From Enterobacter bugandensis (GTDB taxonomy: Bacteria; Pseudomonadota; Gammaproteobacteria; Enterobacterales; Enterobacteriaceae), in NCBI RefSeq assembly GCF_900324475.1, contig NZ_LT992502.1, forward strand, positions 4,154,001 to 4,218,000: DNA of 64,000 nt. Direction: 5' to 3'. The notes beneath the pieces are model-generated. The model was not told where the DNA came from and did no database searches. It was given only the letters and a program-made list of their open reading frames with translations. The position numbers were made by a program, and so were the translations under genes. Shown here piece by piece: positions 24,663 to 37,099 of this stretch. The first letter of the stretch is position 1. Each line of letters starts with the position of its first letter.

Positions 24663-24671
24663 AGAGGTCAA

Positions 24672-25754
24672 TCAGGAGCGTTTCAGCAGCAGCCAGAGGC
24701 TGATCAGGAAGAAGCTGGCGCTCGGCAGCAGCGCACCGATAATCGGCGGGATGCCATAAACCAGCGTCAGCGGACCGAAGATCTGATCGAGTACATAGAA
24801 GACAAAGCCGAAGCTAATACCGGTCACGACGCGCACGCCCATCGGCACGCTACGCAGCGGGCCGAAGATAAACGACAGCGCCATCAGCATCATCACCGCC
24901 ACGGACATCGGCTGGAAGATTTTGCTCCACATGTTGAGCTGATAGCGTCCGGCATCCTGCCCGCTCGACTTCAGGTACTTCACATAGTTGTGCAAGCCGC
25001 TGATAGAGAGCGCGTCAGGATCCAGCGCAACAACCCCGAGCTTATCCGGCGTGAGGTTGGTCTTCCAGGTGCCGGTCACCGTCTGTGACCCGGTAATCTG
25101 TTTTGGATCGGTCAGGTCAGATTCATCAACCTGCGACAAACGCCACTGCTTATGTTCAGCGTCAAACTTCGCGGAAGAGGCGTGTCGGACAGACTCCAGA
25201 CGGCGCTGGTCGTTGAACGCGTAGATGCTCACCCCGCCCAGTTCATCATTACCCTTTACCCGTTCGATGTAGACGAAGTTTTTCCCGTCTTTCGCCCATA
25301 AACCTTGCTGAGTCGAGAGCAGTGAACCACCGTACATTGCCTGAGCACGATAGTTACGCGCCATCTGCTCGCCCTGCGGTGCCACCCACTCGCCAATCGC
25401 CATGGTCAACAGCACCAGCGGGATTGCGGTTTTCATTACCGACAGCGCAACCTGCATACGGGTAAAGCCTGAGGCCTGCATCACCACCAGCTCGCTGCGC
25501 TGAGCCAGCATCCCCAGCCCCAGCAGCGCGCCCAGCAGAGCCGCCATCGGGAAGAAGATCTGCACATCTTTTGGCACGCTGAGCAGGGTGTACATCCCCG
25601 CACCCATCGCGTCATAGCTGCCCTGCCCGGCTTTTTTCAGCTGATCGACAAATTTGATAATGCCGGAGAGCGACACCAGCATGAACAATGTCATCATGAT
25701 GGTGGTGAAAATGGTTTTACCGATATAGCGATCAAGAACGCCAAACGCCTGCAT
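24672..25754 (-). CDS. lptG: LptG, LPS export ABC transporter permease
   Basis: 360-residue LptF/LptG-family permease with three N-terminal and three C-terminal helices around a periplasmic beta-jellyroll. It pairs with LptF and LptB to extract LPS from the inner membrane. Its start overlaps the lptF stop by one base (TAATG). Length equals E. coli. In E. coli the gene lies near 96 min next to yjgR; here its 3' end faces arcB. Confidence 0.97.
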   Translation of the reverse strand: MQAFGVLDRYIGKTIFTTIMMTLFMLVSLSGIIKFVDQLKKAGQGSYDAMGAGMYTLLSVPKDVQIFFPMAALLGALLGLGMLAQRSELVVMQASGFTRMQVALSVMKTAIPLVLLTMAIGEWVAPQGEQMARNYRAQAMYGGSLLSTQQGLWAKDGKNFVYIERVKGNDELGGVSIYAFNDQRRLESVRHASSAKFDAEHKQWRLSQVDESDLTDPKQITGSQTVTGTWKTNLTPDKLGVVALDPDALSISGLHNYVKYLKSSGQDAGRYQLNMWSKIFQPMSVAVMMLMALSFIFGPLRSVPMGVRVVTGISFGFVFYVLDQIFGPLTLVYGIPPIIGALLPSASFFLISLWLLLKRS

Positions 25755-26854
25755 TAGATGGCTCCTTTACGCGAGAATCGGGCACGTATGCGGCGCACAG
25801 GCACCGTATCCCACAGGTTTAATCCCAGCGCCAGTAAGATGTACAGGCTGTTAACGAACCATGTCCAGACCATCGGATCCAGCTTACCCTTCGCGCCGTT
25901 AGAGCGAATCGAGGTTTGCAGCAGGAAGTAGATCAGGTAAAGCAGCATCGCTGGCAGCATAGAGAGCACGCGGCCCTGGCGCGGGTTCACCACGCTCAGC
26001 GGCACGACAATCAGTGCCATCATAAACACGGTGAATACGAGCGTAATACGCCAGTGGAACTCAGCCCGCGCTCTGTCGGTATCGGTATTCCACAGCGTGC
26101 GCATATCCATTTGCTCGGTATCCGTCGGATCGAGCGCCACCGCCTGATGACCAATAATGGCCTGATAGTTCTGGAAATCCGTAATACGGAAGTCACGCAG
26201 CATCGCGGTGCCTTCGAAACGGGTGCCTTTATTCAGCGTGACGACCTGAGAACCGTCTTTGCGCTGAGAAAGCTGGCCAGAATCGGCAACCACCACTGAC
26301 GGACGCGCGTTACCTTTAGGACGCAGCTGCGCCAGAAATACATCGTTGAATTTACTGCCGTCAACGCTCTCAATAAACAGCACGGAGTTTCCGTCAGTCG
26401 CCTGCTGGAACTGCCCCTGCGCGAGCGCCGCCATGCCGGGGTTTGCTTTCGCCTCGGCCAGCACTTCGTCCTGATGACGGGAAGACATAGGGCCCGCCCA
26501 CATCACATTCACCGCCGCAACAATGCCCGTGAATAGCGCCAGTATCATCGCCGCTTTCACTAGTACGGCTTTACTCAGGCCACAGGCATGCATCACCGTA
26601 ATTTCACTCTCGGTGTACAGCTTACCGAGGGTCATCAGCAGGCCGAGGAATAGACTCAGCGGCAGAATAAGCTGCGCCATTTCCGGGATCCCCAGCCCAA
26701 GCAGGGAAAGCACCAGATTCGTTGGAATTTCGCCGTCAACGGCCGCACCGAGGATCTTAACCAGCTTCTGACAGAAAAAAATCAGCAGCAGGATGAAGAG
26801 GATCGCCAGTTGGCTTTTGAGCGTCTCCCGCACCAGATATCTTATGATTATCAC
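25754..26854 (-). CDS. lptF: LptF, LPS export ABC transporter permease
   Basis: 366-residue partner of LptG with the same architecture (helices near 15-35, 55-75, 100-120, then the beta-jellyroll, then three C-terminal helices near 270-355). It is translationally coupled to lptG. It is divergent from pepA with a 266-bp gap holding both promoters, as in E. coli. Confidence 0.97.
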   Translation of the reverse strand: MIIIRYLVRETLKSQLAILFILLLIFFCQKLVKILGAAVDGEIPTNLVLSLLGLGIPEMAQLILPLSLFLGLLMTLGKLYTESEITVMHACGLSKAVLVKAAMILALFTGIVAAVNVMWAGPMSSRHQDEVLAEAKANPGMAALAQGQFQQATDGNSVLFIESVDGSKFNDVFLAQLRPKGNARPSVVVADSGQLSQRKDGSQVVTLNKGTRFEGTAMLRDFRITDFQNYQAIIGHQAVALDPTDTEQMDMRTLWNTDTDRARAEFHWRITLVFTVFMMALIVVPLSVVNPRQGRVLSMLPAMLLYLIYFLLQTSIRSNGAKGKLDPMVWTWFVNSLYILLALGLNLWDTVPVRRIRARFSRKGAI

Positions 26855-27117
26855 TTTAAATACGCCCGTAAAAACCCGTCTCTTTGCTGGAAAATCGCTT
26901 GTTTCATGGCTTAAACGTCATTTATTCTCTTGAGTCGTCGAAATCGTCGCTAAGATTAAAACATCCGGCGGATTCACGCTTCAGGACTTTTTCTGACGTG
27001 TCGAAACCGTAGTAACGTAAGATTAACACGAAGTCACCACAACAGCGGACATGAGTTACGAAAGGTTTCAATTCTATCCGTAGCAGCCGCCGTTGTCTTT
27101 AAGATTCAGGAGCGTAG

Positions 27118-28632
<1,515 letters not shown>

Positions 28633-28640
28633 TGTAATGT

Positions 28641-28715
28641 GCCGGGTGGCGGCTTCGCCTTACCCGGCCTACACGCCACTCAACCGTAGGCCGGGTAAGC
28701 GAAGCGCCACCCGGC
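28641..28715. repeat. BIME: inverted pair of REP units
   Basis: Two REP units in opposite orientation (GCCGGGTGGCGGCTTCGCC... and ...GGCGAAGC-type complement GCGAAGCGCCACCCGGC) separated by a short spacer, in the pepA-holC gap. It may stabilise the pepA mRNA 3' end. Confidence 0.9.
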
Positions 28716-28749
28716 TTTGCATTTAAATCCACGACAAGAAGCCCCATAT

Positions 28750-29193
28750 ATGAAGAATGCAACGTTCTACCTTCTGGACAACGACACCCATCAGGATGGC
28801 CTCAGCGCCGTTGAACAACTGGTGTGTGAAATTGCCGCAGAACGTTGGCGCGCTGGTAAACGCGTACTGATTGCCTGTGAAGATGAGCAGCAGGCGATTC
28901 GCCTGGATGAAGCGCTATGGGCGCGCCCGCCGGAAAGTTTTGTTCCGCATAACCTGTCGGGCGAAGGTCCACGCGGCGGGGCACCGGTCGAAATTGCCTG
29001 GCCGCAAAAGCGCAACAGCAGCGCGCGCGATATTCTCATTAGCCTGCGGACAGACTTTGCAGATTTTGCCACCGCTTTCACAGAAGTGGTAGACTTTGTC
29101 CCTTACGAAGAATCCTTGAAACAACTGGCGCGCGAACGCTATAAAGCGTACCGCCTGGCCGGTTTTAACCTGAATACGGCAACCTGGAAATAA
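28750..29193 (+). CDS. holC: DNA polymerase III chi subunit
   Basis: 147-residue chi subunit of the clamp-loader complex, which contacts SSB and psi. The start was set at [12 protein letters not shown] to match E. coli; an ATG 33 bp upstream is in frame but not conserved. Conserved segment [18 protein letters not shown]. The final A of the stop TAA is the first base of the valS ATG, so the two genes are coupled. Confidence 0.98.
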   Translation: MKNATFYLLDNDTHQDGLSAVEQLVCEIAAERWRAGKRVLIACEDEQQAIRLDEALWARPPESFVPHNLSGEGPRGGAPVEIAWPQKRNSSARDILISLRTDFADFATAFTEVVDFVPYEESLKQLARERYKAYRLAGFNLNTATWK

Positions 29194-32048
29194 TGGAAAA
29201 GACATATAACCCACGCGATATCGAACAGCCGCTTTACGAGCACTGGGAACAGCAGGGCTATTTCAAGCCTAACGGCGACGAAAGCAAAGAGTCCTTCTGC
29301 ATCATGATCCCGCCGCCGAACGTCACCGGCAGTTTGCATATGGGGCATGCTTTCCAGCAGACCATCATGGACACCATGATCCGCTACCAGCGCATGCAGG
29401 GCAAAAACACCCTGTGGCAGGCAGGGACTGACCACGCGGGTATCGCGACCCAGATGGTGGTTGAGCGTAAAATTGCCGCTGAAGAAGGTAAAACTCGTCA
29501 CGACTACGGTCGCGATGCGTTCATCGACAAAATCTGGCAGTGGAAGGCAGAATCCGGCGGCACCATTACCCGTCAGATGCGCCGTCTCGGAAACTCCGTG
29601 GACTGGGAGCGCGAGCGCTTCACCATGGACGAAGGCCTGTCCAACGCCGTAAAAGAAGTGTTCGTCCGTCTGTACAAAGAAGACCTGATTTACCGCGGCA
29701 AACGCCTGGTAAACTGGGACCCGAAACTGCGCACCGCAATTTCTGACCTGGAAGTGGAAAACCGCGAGTCTAAAGGCTCCATGTGGCACATCCGCTATCC
29801 GCTGGCCGACGGCGCAAAAACCGCAGACGGTAAAGATTACCTGGTGGTGGCGACCACCCGTCCGGAAACCCTGCTGGGCGATACCGGCGTGGCCGTTAAC
29901 CCGGAAGATCCGCGTTATAAAGATCTGATCGGCAAATTTGTGGTGCTGCCGCTGGTGAACCGCCGCATTCCGATTGTGGGCGACGAACACGCCGACATGG
30001 AAAAAGGCACCGGCTGCGTGAAAATCACCCCGGCGCACGACTTCAACGACTATGAAGTGGGTCGTCGTCACGCCCTGCCGATGATCAACATTCTGACCTT
30101 CGACGGCGATATCCGCGAAAGCGCAGAGGTGTACGATACCAAAGGCAACGAATCCGACGTTTACTCCAGCGAGATCCCGGCTGAGTTCCAGAAGCTGGAG
30201 CGCTTTGCCGCACGTAAAGCCATCGTAGCCGCCGTTGATGCCCTCGGCCTGCTGGAAGAGATTAAGCCTCACGATCTGACCGTGCCGTACGGCGACCGTG
30301 GCGGCGTGGTTATTGAGCCAATGCTGACCGACCAGTGGTACGTCCGTGCCGACGTGCTGGCGAAACCGGCTGTGGAAGCGGTTGAGAACGGCAGCATCCA
30401 GTTCGTGCCGAAGCAGTACGAAAACATGTACTTCTCCTGGATGCGCGACATTCAGGACTGGTGTATCTCCCGTCAGCTGTGGTGGGGTCACCGCATCCCA
30501 GCATGGTACGACAACGAAGGCAACGTCTACGTTGGCCGTAGCGAAGACGAAGTGCGTCAGGAAAATAACCTGAGCGCTGACGTGGCCCTGCGCCAGGACG
30601 AAGACGTGCTGGATACCTGGTTCTCCTCCGCGCTGTGGACCTTCTCTACCCTCGGCTGGCCGGAAAACACCGACGCGCTGCGTCAGTTCCACCCTACCAG
30701 CGTAATGGTGTCCGGCTTCGACATCATCTTCTTCTGGATTGCCCGCATGATCATGATGACCATGCACTTCATCAAAGATGAAGACGGCAAGCCGCAGGTT
30801 CCGTTCCATACCGTCTACATGACCGGCCTTATCCGCGACGACGAAGGGCAGAAGATGTCCAAGTCCAAGGGTAACGTGATTGACCCGCTGGACATGGTTG
30901 ACGGGATCTCCCTGGAAGACCTGCTGGAAAAACGTACCGGCAACATGATGCAGCCGCAGCTGGCTGAGAAAATCCGCAAGCGTACCGAGAAGCAGTTCCC
31001 GAACGGGATCGAATCTCACGGTACCGACGCCCTGCGCTTCACCCTGGCGGCGCTGGCCTCTACCGGCCGCGACATCAACTGGGACATGAAGCGTCTTGAA
31101 GGTTACCGTAACTTCTGTAACAAGCTGTGGAACGCCAGCCGCTTCGTGCTGATGAACACCGAAGATCAGGATTGCGGCTTCAACGGCGGCGAGATGACCC
31201 TGTCTCTGGCGGACCGCTGGATCCTGGCGGAATTTAACCAGACGGTGAAAGCCTTCCGCGAGGCGCTGGACAGCTACCGCTTCGATATCGCAGCGGGCAT
31301 TCTGTACGAATTCACCTGGAACCAGTTCTGTGACTGGTATCTGGAGCTGGCGAAGCCGGTCATGAACGGCGGTTCTGAAGCGGAGCTGCGCGGCACGCGC
31401 AACACGCTGATTACCGTCCTGGAAGGCCTGCTGCGCCTGGCGCATCCGGTTATTCCATTCATCACCGAAACCATCTGGCAGCGCGTGAAGGTCATTGCGG
31501 GCATCAACGCCGATACCATCATGCTGCAGCCGTTCCCGGAATTCGATGCGGCTAAGGTTGATGAAGCCGCGTCTGCGGATACCGAGTGGCTGAAGCAGGC
31601 GATCGTTGCGGTACGTAACATCCGTGCCGAAATGAACATCGCCCCGGGTAAACCACTGGAGCTGCTGCTGCGCGGTTGCAGCGACGCTGCCATTCGTCGC
31701 GTCACCGAGAACAACACCTTCCTGAAAACCATGGCGCGTCTGGAAAGCATCACCGTGCTGCCTGCCGATGACAAAGGTCCGGTTTCCGTGACTAAAATCA
31801 TCGACGGTGCGGAGCTGCTGATCCCGATGGCGGGCCTGGTCGACAAAGACGCAGAGCTGGCGCGTCTGGCGAAAGAAGTGGCGAAAGTCGACGTGGAAAT
31901 TGGCAAAATCGAAAGCAAGCTGGCGAACGAAGGCTTTGTTGCCCGCGCGCCGGAAGCGGTCATTGCCAAAGAGCGTGAGCGTCTGGTTGCCTTCGCCGAT
32001 GCGAAGACCAAACTGATCGAGCAGCAGGCCGTTATCGCAGCCCTGTAA
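29193..32048 (+). CDS. valS: Valine--tRNA ligase
   Basis: 951-residue class I aminoacyl-tRNA synthetase. It has the HIGH-type motif HMGH at 49-52 ([11 protein letters not shown]), the KMSKS motif in [10 protein letters not shown] (near 552-558), a CP1 editing domain between (about 190-340), an anticodon-binding domain and a C-terminal coiled-coil arm (after about 880). Length equals E. coli. A long antisense frame runs across it; it is a compositional shadow. Confidence 0.99.
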   Translation: MEKTYNPRDIEQPLYEHWEQQGYFKPNGDESKESFCIMIPPPNVTGSLHMGHAFQQTIMDTMIRYQRMQGKNTLWQAGTDHAGIATQMVVERKIAAEEGKTRHDYGRDAFIDKIWQWKAESGGTITRQMRRLGNSVDWERERFTMDEGLSNAVKEVFVRLYKEDLIYRGKRLVNWDPKLRTAISDLEVENRESKGSMWHIRYPLADGAKTADGKDYLVVATTRPETLLGDTGVAVNPEDPRYKDLIGKFVVLPLVNRRIPIVGDEHADMEKGTGCVKITPAHDFNDYEVGRRHALPMINILTFDGDIRESAEVYDTKGNESDVYSSEIPAEFQKLERFAARKAIVAAVDALGLLEEIKPHDLTVPYGDRGGVVIEPMLTDQWYVRADVLAKPAVEAVENGSIQFVPKQYENMYFSWMRDIQDWCISRQLWWGHRIPAWYDNEGNVYVGRSEDEVRQENNLSADVALRQDEDVLDTWFSSALWTFSTLGWPENTDALRQFHPTSVMVSGFDIIFFWIARMIMMTMHFIKDEDGKPQVPFHTVYMTGLIRDDEGQKMSKSKGNVIDPLDMVDGISLEDLLEKRTGNMMQPQLAEKIRKRTEKQFPNGIESHGTDALRFTLAALASTGRDINWDMKRLEGYRNFCNKLWNASRFVLMNTEDQDCGFNGGEMTLSLADRWILAEFNQTVKAFREALDSYRFDIAAGILYEFTWNQFCDWYLELAKPVMNGGSEAELRGTRNTLITVLEGLLRLAHPVIPFITETIWQRVKVIAGINADTIMLQPFPEFDAAKVDEAASADTEWLKQAIVAVRNIRAEMNIAPGKPLELLLRGCSDAAIRRVTENNTFLKTMARLESITVLPADDKGPVSVTKIIDGAELLIPMAGLVDKDAELARLAKEVAKVDVEIGKIESKLANEGFVARAPEAVIAKERERLVAFADAKTKLIEQQAVIAAL

Positions 32049-32054
32049 TGCTTT

Positions 32055-32084
32055 TACCCCTTACGCTTCAGGGCGTAAGGGGTA
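32055..32084 (+). terminator. Perfect 12-bp hairpin after valS
   Basis: TACCCCTTACGC / GCGTAAGGGGTA with a 6-base loop lies 6 bp after the valS stop. It is a strong stem but lacks a T-run; it could be a rho-independent terminator of low efficiency or a 3'-end stabiliser. Confidence 0.6.
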
Positions 32085-32171
32085 GCCTTCCTGAAAACTC
32101 CTCGCTTGCACTCCCTTTTCTGCGGTGCTATTAACAGCAACTGTGTGTCAATTTTTGTAATGAGTAATGCT

Positions 32172-32675
32172 ATGAGCGTGATTACCCCCGTCGCGACGAC
32201 GATGCGTCGGATCACTGAGCAGGACAATCCGGCTATCGCCGCCGTTATCCGCACCGTTTCTGCAGAGTTTGGGCTGACGGCGGATAAAGGTTACACCGTT
32301 GCCGACCCGAATCTTGACGAACTGTTTAAGCTGTACAGCCAGCCGGGCCACGCCTACTGGGTCATTGAGCAGGACGGCCAGGTTGTGGGTGGCGGCGGCG
32401 TTGCGCCGCTGAGCTGCAGCGAGCCGGATATCTGTGAGCTGCAGAAAATGTATTTCCTGCCGTCGGTTCGTGGGCAGGGTCTGGCGAAGAAGCTGGCGCT
32501 GGTCGCCCTGGAGCACGCGCGCAATCAGGGTTTTAAACGCTGTTACCTCGAAACCACCGCCTTCCTCAAAGAGGCCATCGGCCTGTATGAACATCTGGGC
32601 TTTGAGCATATCGATGCGCCGCTGGGCTGCACGGGCCACGTCGATTGCGAAGTCAGAATGCTGAAAAGTCTGTAA
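32172..32675 (+). CDS. yjgM: GNAT-family N-acetyltransferase YjgM
   Basis: 167-residue Gcn5-type acetyltransferase. The acetyl-CoA loop is in [14 protein letters not shown] (about 115-128), and the strands around GGGGVAPL and [24 protein letters not shown] follow the family order. The start at 32172 (MSVITP) gives the E. coli YjgM length; 32160 is an alternative. E. coli yjgM also lies near valS. The substrate is unknown. Confidence 0.9.
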   Translation: MSVITPVATTMRRITEQDNPAIAAVIRTVSAEFGLTADKGYTVADPNLDELFKLYSQPGHAYWVIEQDGQVVGGGGVAPLSCSEPDICELQKMYFLPSVRGQGLAKKLALVALEHARNQGFKRCYLETTAFLKEAIGLYEHLGFEHIDAPLGCTGHVDCEVRMLKSL

Positions 32676-32758
32676 GTTTCGTTCCTGCCCCCTTCTGTTA
32701 AGCGGCTGTAAACTGAATGCTCTACACTCTCAGTTCACACCACAACGGGGGAAACACG

Positions 32759-33778
32759 ATGTCGAAGATAAAAAGCTACGCCGCACCGCAGGCGGGTGCA
32801 GAACTTGAGCTGTACGAGTACGATGCGGGCGAACTAAAAGCGGAAGACGTCGAAGTACAGGTTGATTACTGCGGGGTCTGCCACTCAGATCTCTCGATGA
32901 TCGACAACGAATGGGGCTTCTCCAGCTATCCGCTGGTTGCCGGGCACGAAGTGATTGGCCGCGTCGTCGCGCTCGGCAGCGCCGCGCAGGACAAAGGGCT
33001 GAAGGTTGGCCAGCGCGTGGGCATTGGCTGGACAGCACGGAGCTGCGGCCACTGCGACGCCTGTATCAGCGGCAACCAGATCAACTGCCTTGAAGGCGCA
33101 GTGCCCACCATCCTGAACAAGGGCGGTTTCGCCGATAAGCTGCGCGCCGACTGGCAATGGGTCATCCCGCTGCCGGACAGCATTGATATTGAATCTGCTG
33201 GTCCACTGCTGTGCGGCGGGATCACCGTCTTTAAACCGCTGCTGATGCACCACGTCACCGCCACCAGCCGCGTGGGCGTGATCGGTATCGGTGGTCTGGG
33301 CCACATCGCCATCAAGCTGCTGCACGCGATGGGCTGTGAAGTGACGGCGTTTAGCTCGAATCCGGCGAAGGAGAAAGAAGTGCTGGCAATGGGCGCGGAC
33401 AAAGTCGTGAACAGCCGCGATCCGGACGCGCTGAACGCGCTGGCTGGGCAGTTTGACCTGATCATCAACACCGTGAACGTCGATCTCAACTGGCAGCCGT
33501 ACTTTGAAGCGCTGGCCTACGGCGGTAACTTCCACACCGTGGGTGCGGTGATGAAGCCGCTGCCGGTTCCGGCCTTTACCCTGATCGGTGGGGATCGCAG
33601 CGTGTCAGGCTCCGCGACCGGTACGCCATACGAGCTGCGCAAGCTGATGAAGTTTGCCGGCCGCACCAAAGTGACGCCGACCACCGAGCTGTATCCAATG
33701 TCGAAAATTAACGAAGCCATCCAGCACGTGCGCGACGGCAAAGCCCGTTATCGCGTGGTGTTGAAAGCGGATTTCTGA
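32759..33778 (+). CDS. ahr: NADPH-dependent aldehyde reductase Ahr (YjgB)
   Basis: 339-residue zinc-dependent medium-chain alcohol dehydrogenase that reduces aliphatic aldehydes. It has the catalytic zinc site (CGVCHSD and GHE), the structural zinc cysteines [15 protein letters not shown], and the Rossmann [10 protein letters not shown]. The start ATG at 32759 follows a GGGGGAAA site and gives the E. coli length. In E. coli ahr lies beyond the idn genes near leuX; here it directly follows yjgM. Confidence 0.96.
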   Translation: MSKIKSYAAPQAGAELELYEYDAGELKAEDVEVQVDYCGVCHSDLSMIDNEWGFSSYPLVAGHEVIGRVVALGSAAQDKGLKVGQRVGIGWTARSCGHCDACISGNQINCLEGAVPTILNKGGFADKLRADWQWVIPLPDSIDIESAGPLLCGGITVFKPLLMHHVTATSRVGVIGIGGLGHIAIKLLHAMGCEVTAFSSNPAKEKEVLAMGADKVVNSRDPDALNALAGQFDLIINTVNVDLNWQPYFEALAYGGNFHTVGAVMKPLPVPAFTLIGGDRSVSGSATGTPYELRKLMKFAGRTKVTPTTELYPMSKINEAIQHVRDGKARYRVVLKADF

Positions 33779-33787
33779 TGTGAGTTT

Positions 33788-33816
33788 GCCGGGTGGCGGC
33801 TTCGCCCCCGGCCTAC
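33788..33816. repeat. Single REP unit
   Basis: GCCGGGTGGCGGCTTCGCC then CCCGGCCTAC: one REP palindrome between the convergent ahr and dihydroxyacetone kinase genes. Confidence 0.8.
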
Positions 33817-33821
33817 TTTTG

Positions 33822-35459
33822 CTACTGCGCCAATGTATTAAACACTTCCGCCACCGCGACCGCCCCCGGGTCCATTACCCCATCCAGATTCTCTTTATTC
33901 ACATACGATGAGCGCCCTGCTCCGGCTTTCGCCATTTTCGCCGTTGCCTCCGCTCCCTGCTGCGCAGCCTGCGCTGCCGCCTGAAGATCTTTTTTCTTCA
34001 AGGCTTCCAGCGCCGGTTGCAGCGCATCGATCAGCGTACGATCGCCGAGATCTGCCCCGCCATACTGCTTCATCTGCGCCAGTCCGCTCAGCAATGCTTC
34101 AGGTAGCGGCTGTCCATCGTGAAGCTTTTGCCCCGCCGCCGTGAAGAAGATCGACATGAGTACACCGCTCGATCCGCCCATCACCGTGGCCAGTCGTTCC
34201 CCCACCAGCAACAGCAGCTTAGGCACGTCATTCAGCGGGAGAGTGTTTTCTTCCAGGCGCTGCGCAATATCCCGTGCACCTTGCGCAAACGTAGAGCCGG
34301 TATCGCCATCGCCCACTTTGGCATCCAGCGCATTCAGGCGGTTTTCAAGCTGTATGAGCGTCTTCGTCACCTGTGAAACAGACTCCTTCACCTGCGGATT
34401 GTCGGACGCGGCATATTCCACGCTATCGTGAATAGCGCTTTGCGGAACGGTACGCAGAGGGGCAAACGCCACAGGCTTCTGCCAGCCCAGCGTCTCGACC
34501 TCGGCGTGAATCGCCTTTTCAAAGTAATCGTTGAGCTTTAGCAGCGTCAGAGAAAAGCCCTTCATATCCAGCGCGCTCACCAGCGGCGCAGGGCCAATCA
34601 GGTACGCAATATTCTCTTTCAGCGCTGAATGTGCCAGCTCTTTGGTGAGCAGAGCCATCTCCAGCGCGGACACGCCGCCGAGGTTGTTGATCAGCACCGC
34701 GAAACGCCCCTCGCCCGCCTGCGCTTTGAGCGGCGTCACCAGCGTGTCGATAATCGCTTTGCTGTTTTGCGTATCAACCACCGAGGCTCCCGGCTCCCCG
34801 TGGATCCCCAGCCCCAGCTCGACATGGCCCTGCTTGATGCGCCCCTCTTCATCGTCGGTGCCCGGCAGGTTGCAGGTTTGCATCGCAACGCCCAGGCTCC
34901 AGAGGTTATCGCAGGCCTGCTGAGCAATATCCCGCACCTCGCTCAGCGATTTTCCTTGCTCCGCTGCATAGCCCGCAATCTTGTGCACCAGCGCCGTGCC
35001 GGCAATGCCGCGCGGCTGCTTGTTGTCGGGCAGCGCGATATCGTCCGCCACAATCACCATCTCGACCTTCAGGCCGTAGCGTTTGGCCTTTTCTGCCGCC
35101 AGGCCAAAGTTAAGCCGGTCACCGGTATAGTTTTTGACGATCAGCAGGCAGCCGCGATCGCCCGTCACCGCCACAATAGCGTTCAGCACCGCATCCACGC
35201 TCGGGGAGGCGAACAGATCGCCACACACTGCCGCCGTCAGCATGCCTTTACCGACAAATCCGGCGTGCGCCGGTTCGTGCCCGGAGCCACCGCCGGAGAT
35301 CACCGCCACGCGGCTTTTATCCCAGTCGCCGCGGGCGACAACCCTGATAGCTGGATCGATATCAAGTTTGACGAGATTCGCATGTGGCGCAGAAAGCAGT
35401 ATGCCTTCAATGGCGTCATTGACCAGCTGTTTGCGATCGTTAAAGAAGAATCTGGACAT
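33822..35459 (-). CDS. dhaK: ATP-dependent dihydroxyacetone kinase (fused DhaK-DhaL)
   Basis: 545-residue single-chain kinase like that of Citrobacter freundii (552 residues), unlike the three-part PTS-dependent E. coli enzyme. The DAK1/K domain (about 1-330) contains SGGGSGHEPAHAGFVG (55-70) and the covalent substrate-binding histidine H220 (LGIHGEPG). The DAK2/L domain (about 360-545) has the Mg2+-ATP motif AKVGDGDTGSTF. It phosphorylates dihydroxyacetone or related short sugars. No glycerol dehydrogenase, DhaR or other dha genes are nearby, so it looks like an orphan. It is divergent from yjgR. Confidence 0.92.
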   Translation of the reverse strand: MSRFFFNDRKQLVNDAIEGILLSAPHANLVKLDIDPAIRVVARGDWDKSRVAVISGGGSGHEPAHAGFVGKGMLTAAVCGDLFASPSVDAVLNAIVAVTGDRGCLLIVKNYTGDRLNFGLAAEKAKRYGLKVEMVIVADDIALPDNKQPRGIAGTALVHKIAGYAAEQGKSLSEVRDIAQQACDNLWSLGVAMQTCNLPGTDDEEGRIKQGHVELGLGIHGEPGASVVDTQNSKAIIDTLVTPLKAQAGEGRFAVLINNLGGVSALEMALLTKELAHSALKENIAYLIGPAPLVSALDMKGFSLTLLKLNDYFEKAIHAEVETLGWQKPVAFAPLRTVPQSAIHDSVEYAASDNPQVKESVSQVTKTLIQLENRLNALDAKVGDGDTGSTFAQGARDIAQRLEENTLPLNDVPKLLLLVGERLATVMGGSSGVLMSIFFTAAGQKLHDGQPLPEALLSGLAQMKQYGGADLGDRTLIDALQPALEALKKKDLQAAAQAAQQGAEATAKMAKAGAGRSSYVNKENLDGVMDPGAVAVAEVFNTLAQ

Positions 35460-35596
35460 TGTTTTCCACTATTTTATGAACCGTATGCAAAAGCATAGTC
35501 CGCGCTGGACAATGCGCCGCAAAGTCAGCAATTTACTCAACCATTTTGCCGTCAGGTTGCCTATACTCCACCCAGGACTAAGAGAGGAAGCGCATC

Positions 35597-37099
35597 ATGA
35601 GTACACCATTGTTAATTGCCCGGACGCTGGAAAAAGAGCTGTATCTACTGCCCGCGATGGCGAACCGCCACGGTCTGATTACCGGCGCCACCGGCACAGG
35701 GAAAACAGTCACTCTCCAGAAGCTGGCGGAGTCACTTTCAGAGATTGGCGTGCCGGTCTTTATGGCTGACGTGAAGGGCGATTTAACCGGTGTGGCTCAG
35801 GAAGGTACAGCGTCAGAAAAACTGCTCGAACGACTGAAGAATATCGGTATCACGGACTGGACGCCACACGGCAACCCGGTGGTGGTCTGGGACATCTTCG
35901 GTGAGAAAGGCCACCCGGTACGCGCCACCGTTTCCGATCTCGGCCCGCTGCTGCTGGCCCGCCTGCTCAACCTCAACGACGTGCAGTCCGGGGTGCTGAA
36001 TATTATCTTCCGTATCGCCGACGATCAGGGGTTGCTGCTGCTTGATTTCAAAGATCTGCGCGCCATCACCCAGTACATCGGCGATAACGCCAAATCTTTC
36101 CAGAACCAGTACGGCAATATCAGCAGCGCCTCTGTCGGTGCCATTCAGCGTGGGCTACTGATGCTGGAGCAGCAGGGCGCCGAACACTTCTTCGGCGAGC
36201 CGATGCTGGATATTAAAGACTGGATGCGCACCGACAGCAGCGGCAAAGGCATCATCAACATTCTGAGTTCAGAGAAGCTCTACCAGATGCCAAAGCTTTA
36301 CGCCGCCAGCCTGCTGTGGATGCTCTCCGAACTGTACGAGCAGTTACCGGAAGCGGGCGATCTGGAAAAACCCAAACTGGTCTTCTTCTTTGACGAAGCA
36401 CACCTGCTGTTTAACGACGCGCCGCAGGTGCTGCTGGATAAAATTGAACAGGTTATCCGCCTGATCCGCTCCAAAGGGGTCGGCGTCTGGTTTGTGTCGC
36501 AAAACCCGTCGGATATTCCTGACAATGTGCTGGGCCAGCTTGGTAACCGCGTGCAGCACGCCCTGCGCGCCTTTACGCCGAAGGATCAGAAAGCGGTGAA
36601 AGCCGCCGCGCAAACCATGCGTGCCAATCCGGCCTTTGATACCGAAGCCGCGATTCAGGCGCTGGGCACCGGTGAAGCGCTGATCTCGTTCCTGGATGCT
36701 AAGGGCAGCCCGTCCGTGGTGGAACGCGCAATGGTGATCGCGCCCTGCTCGCGCATGGGGCCGGTTACCGACGATGAACGTAACAGCCTGATTAATCACT
36801 CCCCGGTGTACGGCAAGTATGAAGACGAGGTGGATCGGGAGTCTGCGTTCGAGATGCTGCAAAAAGGGGTACAGGCAACCACCGAATCGCAGGATGCTCC
36901 ACCCGCTAAGGGCCAGTCAGTCGCAGTTGATGACGGCATTCTCGGCGGGCTAAAAGACATTTTGTTTGGCACAACCGGACCGCGCGGCGGCAAGCGCGAC
37001 GGCGTGGTACAGACTATGGCGAAAAGCGCCGCGCGGCAGGTCACCAATCAGATTGTGCGCGGCATGCTGGGGAGTCTGCTAGGCGGCCGCCGTCGATAG
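35597..37099 (+). CDS. yjgR: HerA/DUF853-type ATPase YjgR
   Basis: 500-residue P-loop ATPase of the DUF853 family, of uncertain function. Walker A is GATGTGKT (30-37); the Walker B-like strand is [13 protein letters not shown]. The C-terminus ...GSLLGGRRR matches E. coli YjgR, so this end is intact. The last 21 bp overlap the 3' end of yhcC, which is read from the other strand; the two genes are not neighbours in E. coli. Confidence 0.95.
   Translation: MSTPLLIARTLEKELYLLPAMANRHGLITGATGTGKTVTLQKLAESLSEIGVPVFMADVKGDLTGVAQEGTASEKLLERLKNIGITDWTPHGNPVVVWDIFGEKGHPVRATVSDLGPLLLARLLNLNDVQSGVLNIIFRIADDQGLLLLDFKDLRAITQYIGDNAKSFQNQYGNISSASVGAIQRGLLMLEQQGAEHFFGEPMLDIKDWMRTDSSGKGIINILSSEKLYQMPKLYAASLLWMLSELYEQLPEAGDLEKPKLVFFFDEAHLLFNDAPQVLLDKIEQVIRLIRSKGVGVWFVSQNPSDIPDNVLGQLGNRVQHALRAFTPKDQKAVKAAAQTMRANPAFDTEAAIQALGTGEALISFLDAKGSPSVVERAMVIAPCSRMGPVTDDERNSLINHSPVYGKYEDEVDRESAFEMLQKGVQATTESQDAPPAKGQSVAVDDGILGGLKDILFGTTGPRGGKRDGVVQTMAKSAARQVTNQIVRGMLGSLLGGRRR

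Noticed and set aside
24537..24671. Possible IS or attachment-site scar at the arcB/lptG junction
   Set aside because: I found only the arcB leader and the lptG hairpin; no inverted repeats, target duplication or transposase fragment.
29139..31445. 768-codon open frame antisense to valS
   Set aside because: It mirrors valS codon bias (GC-rich third positions); the sense frame encodes a complete valyl-tRNA synthetase with all motifs, and the antisense translation has no recognisable domain.
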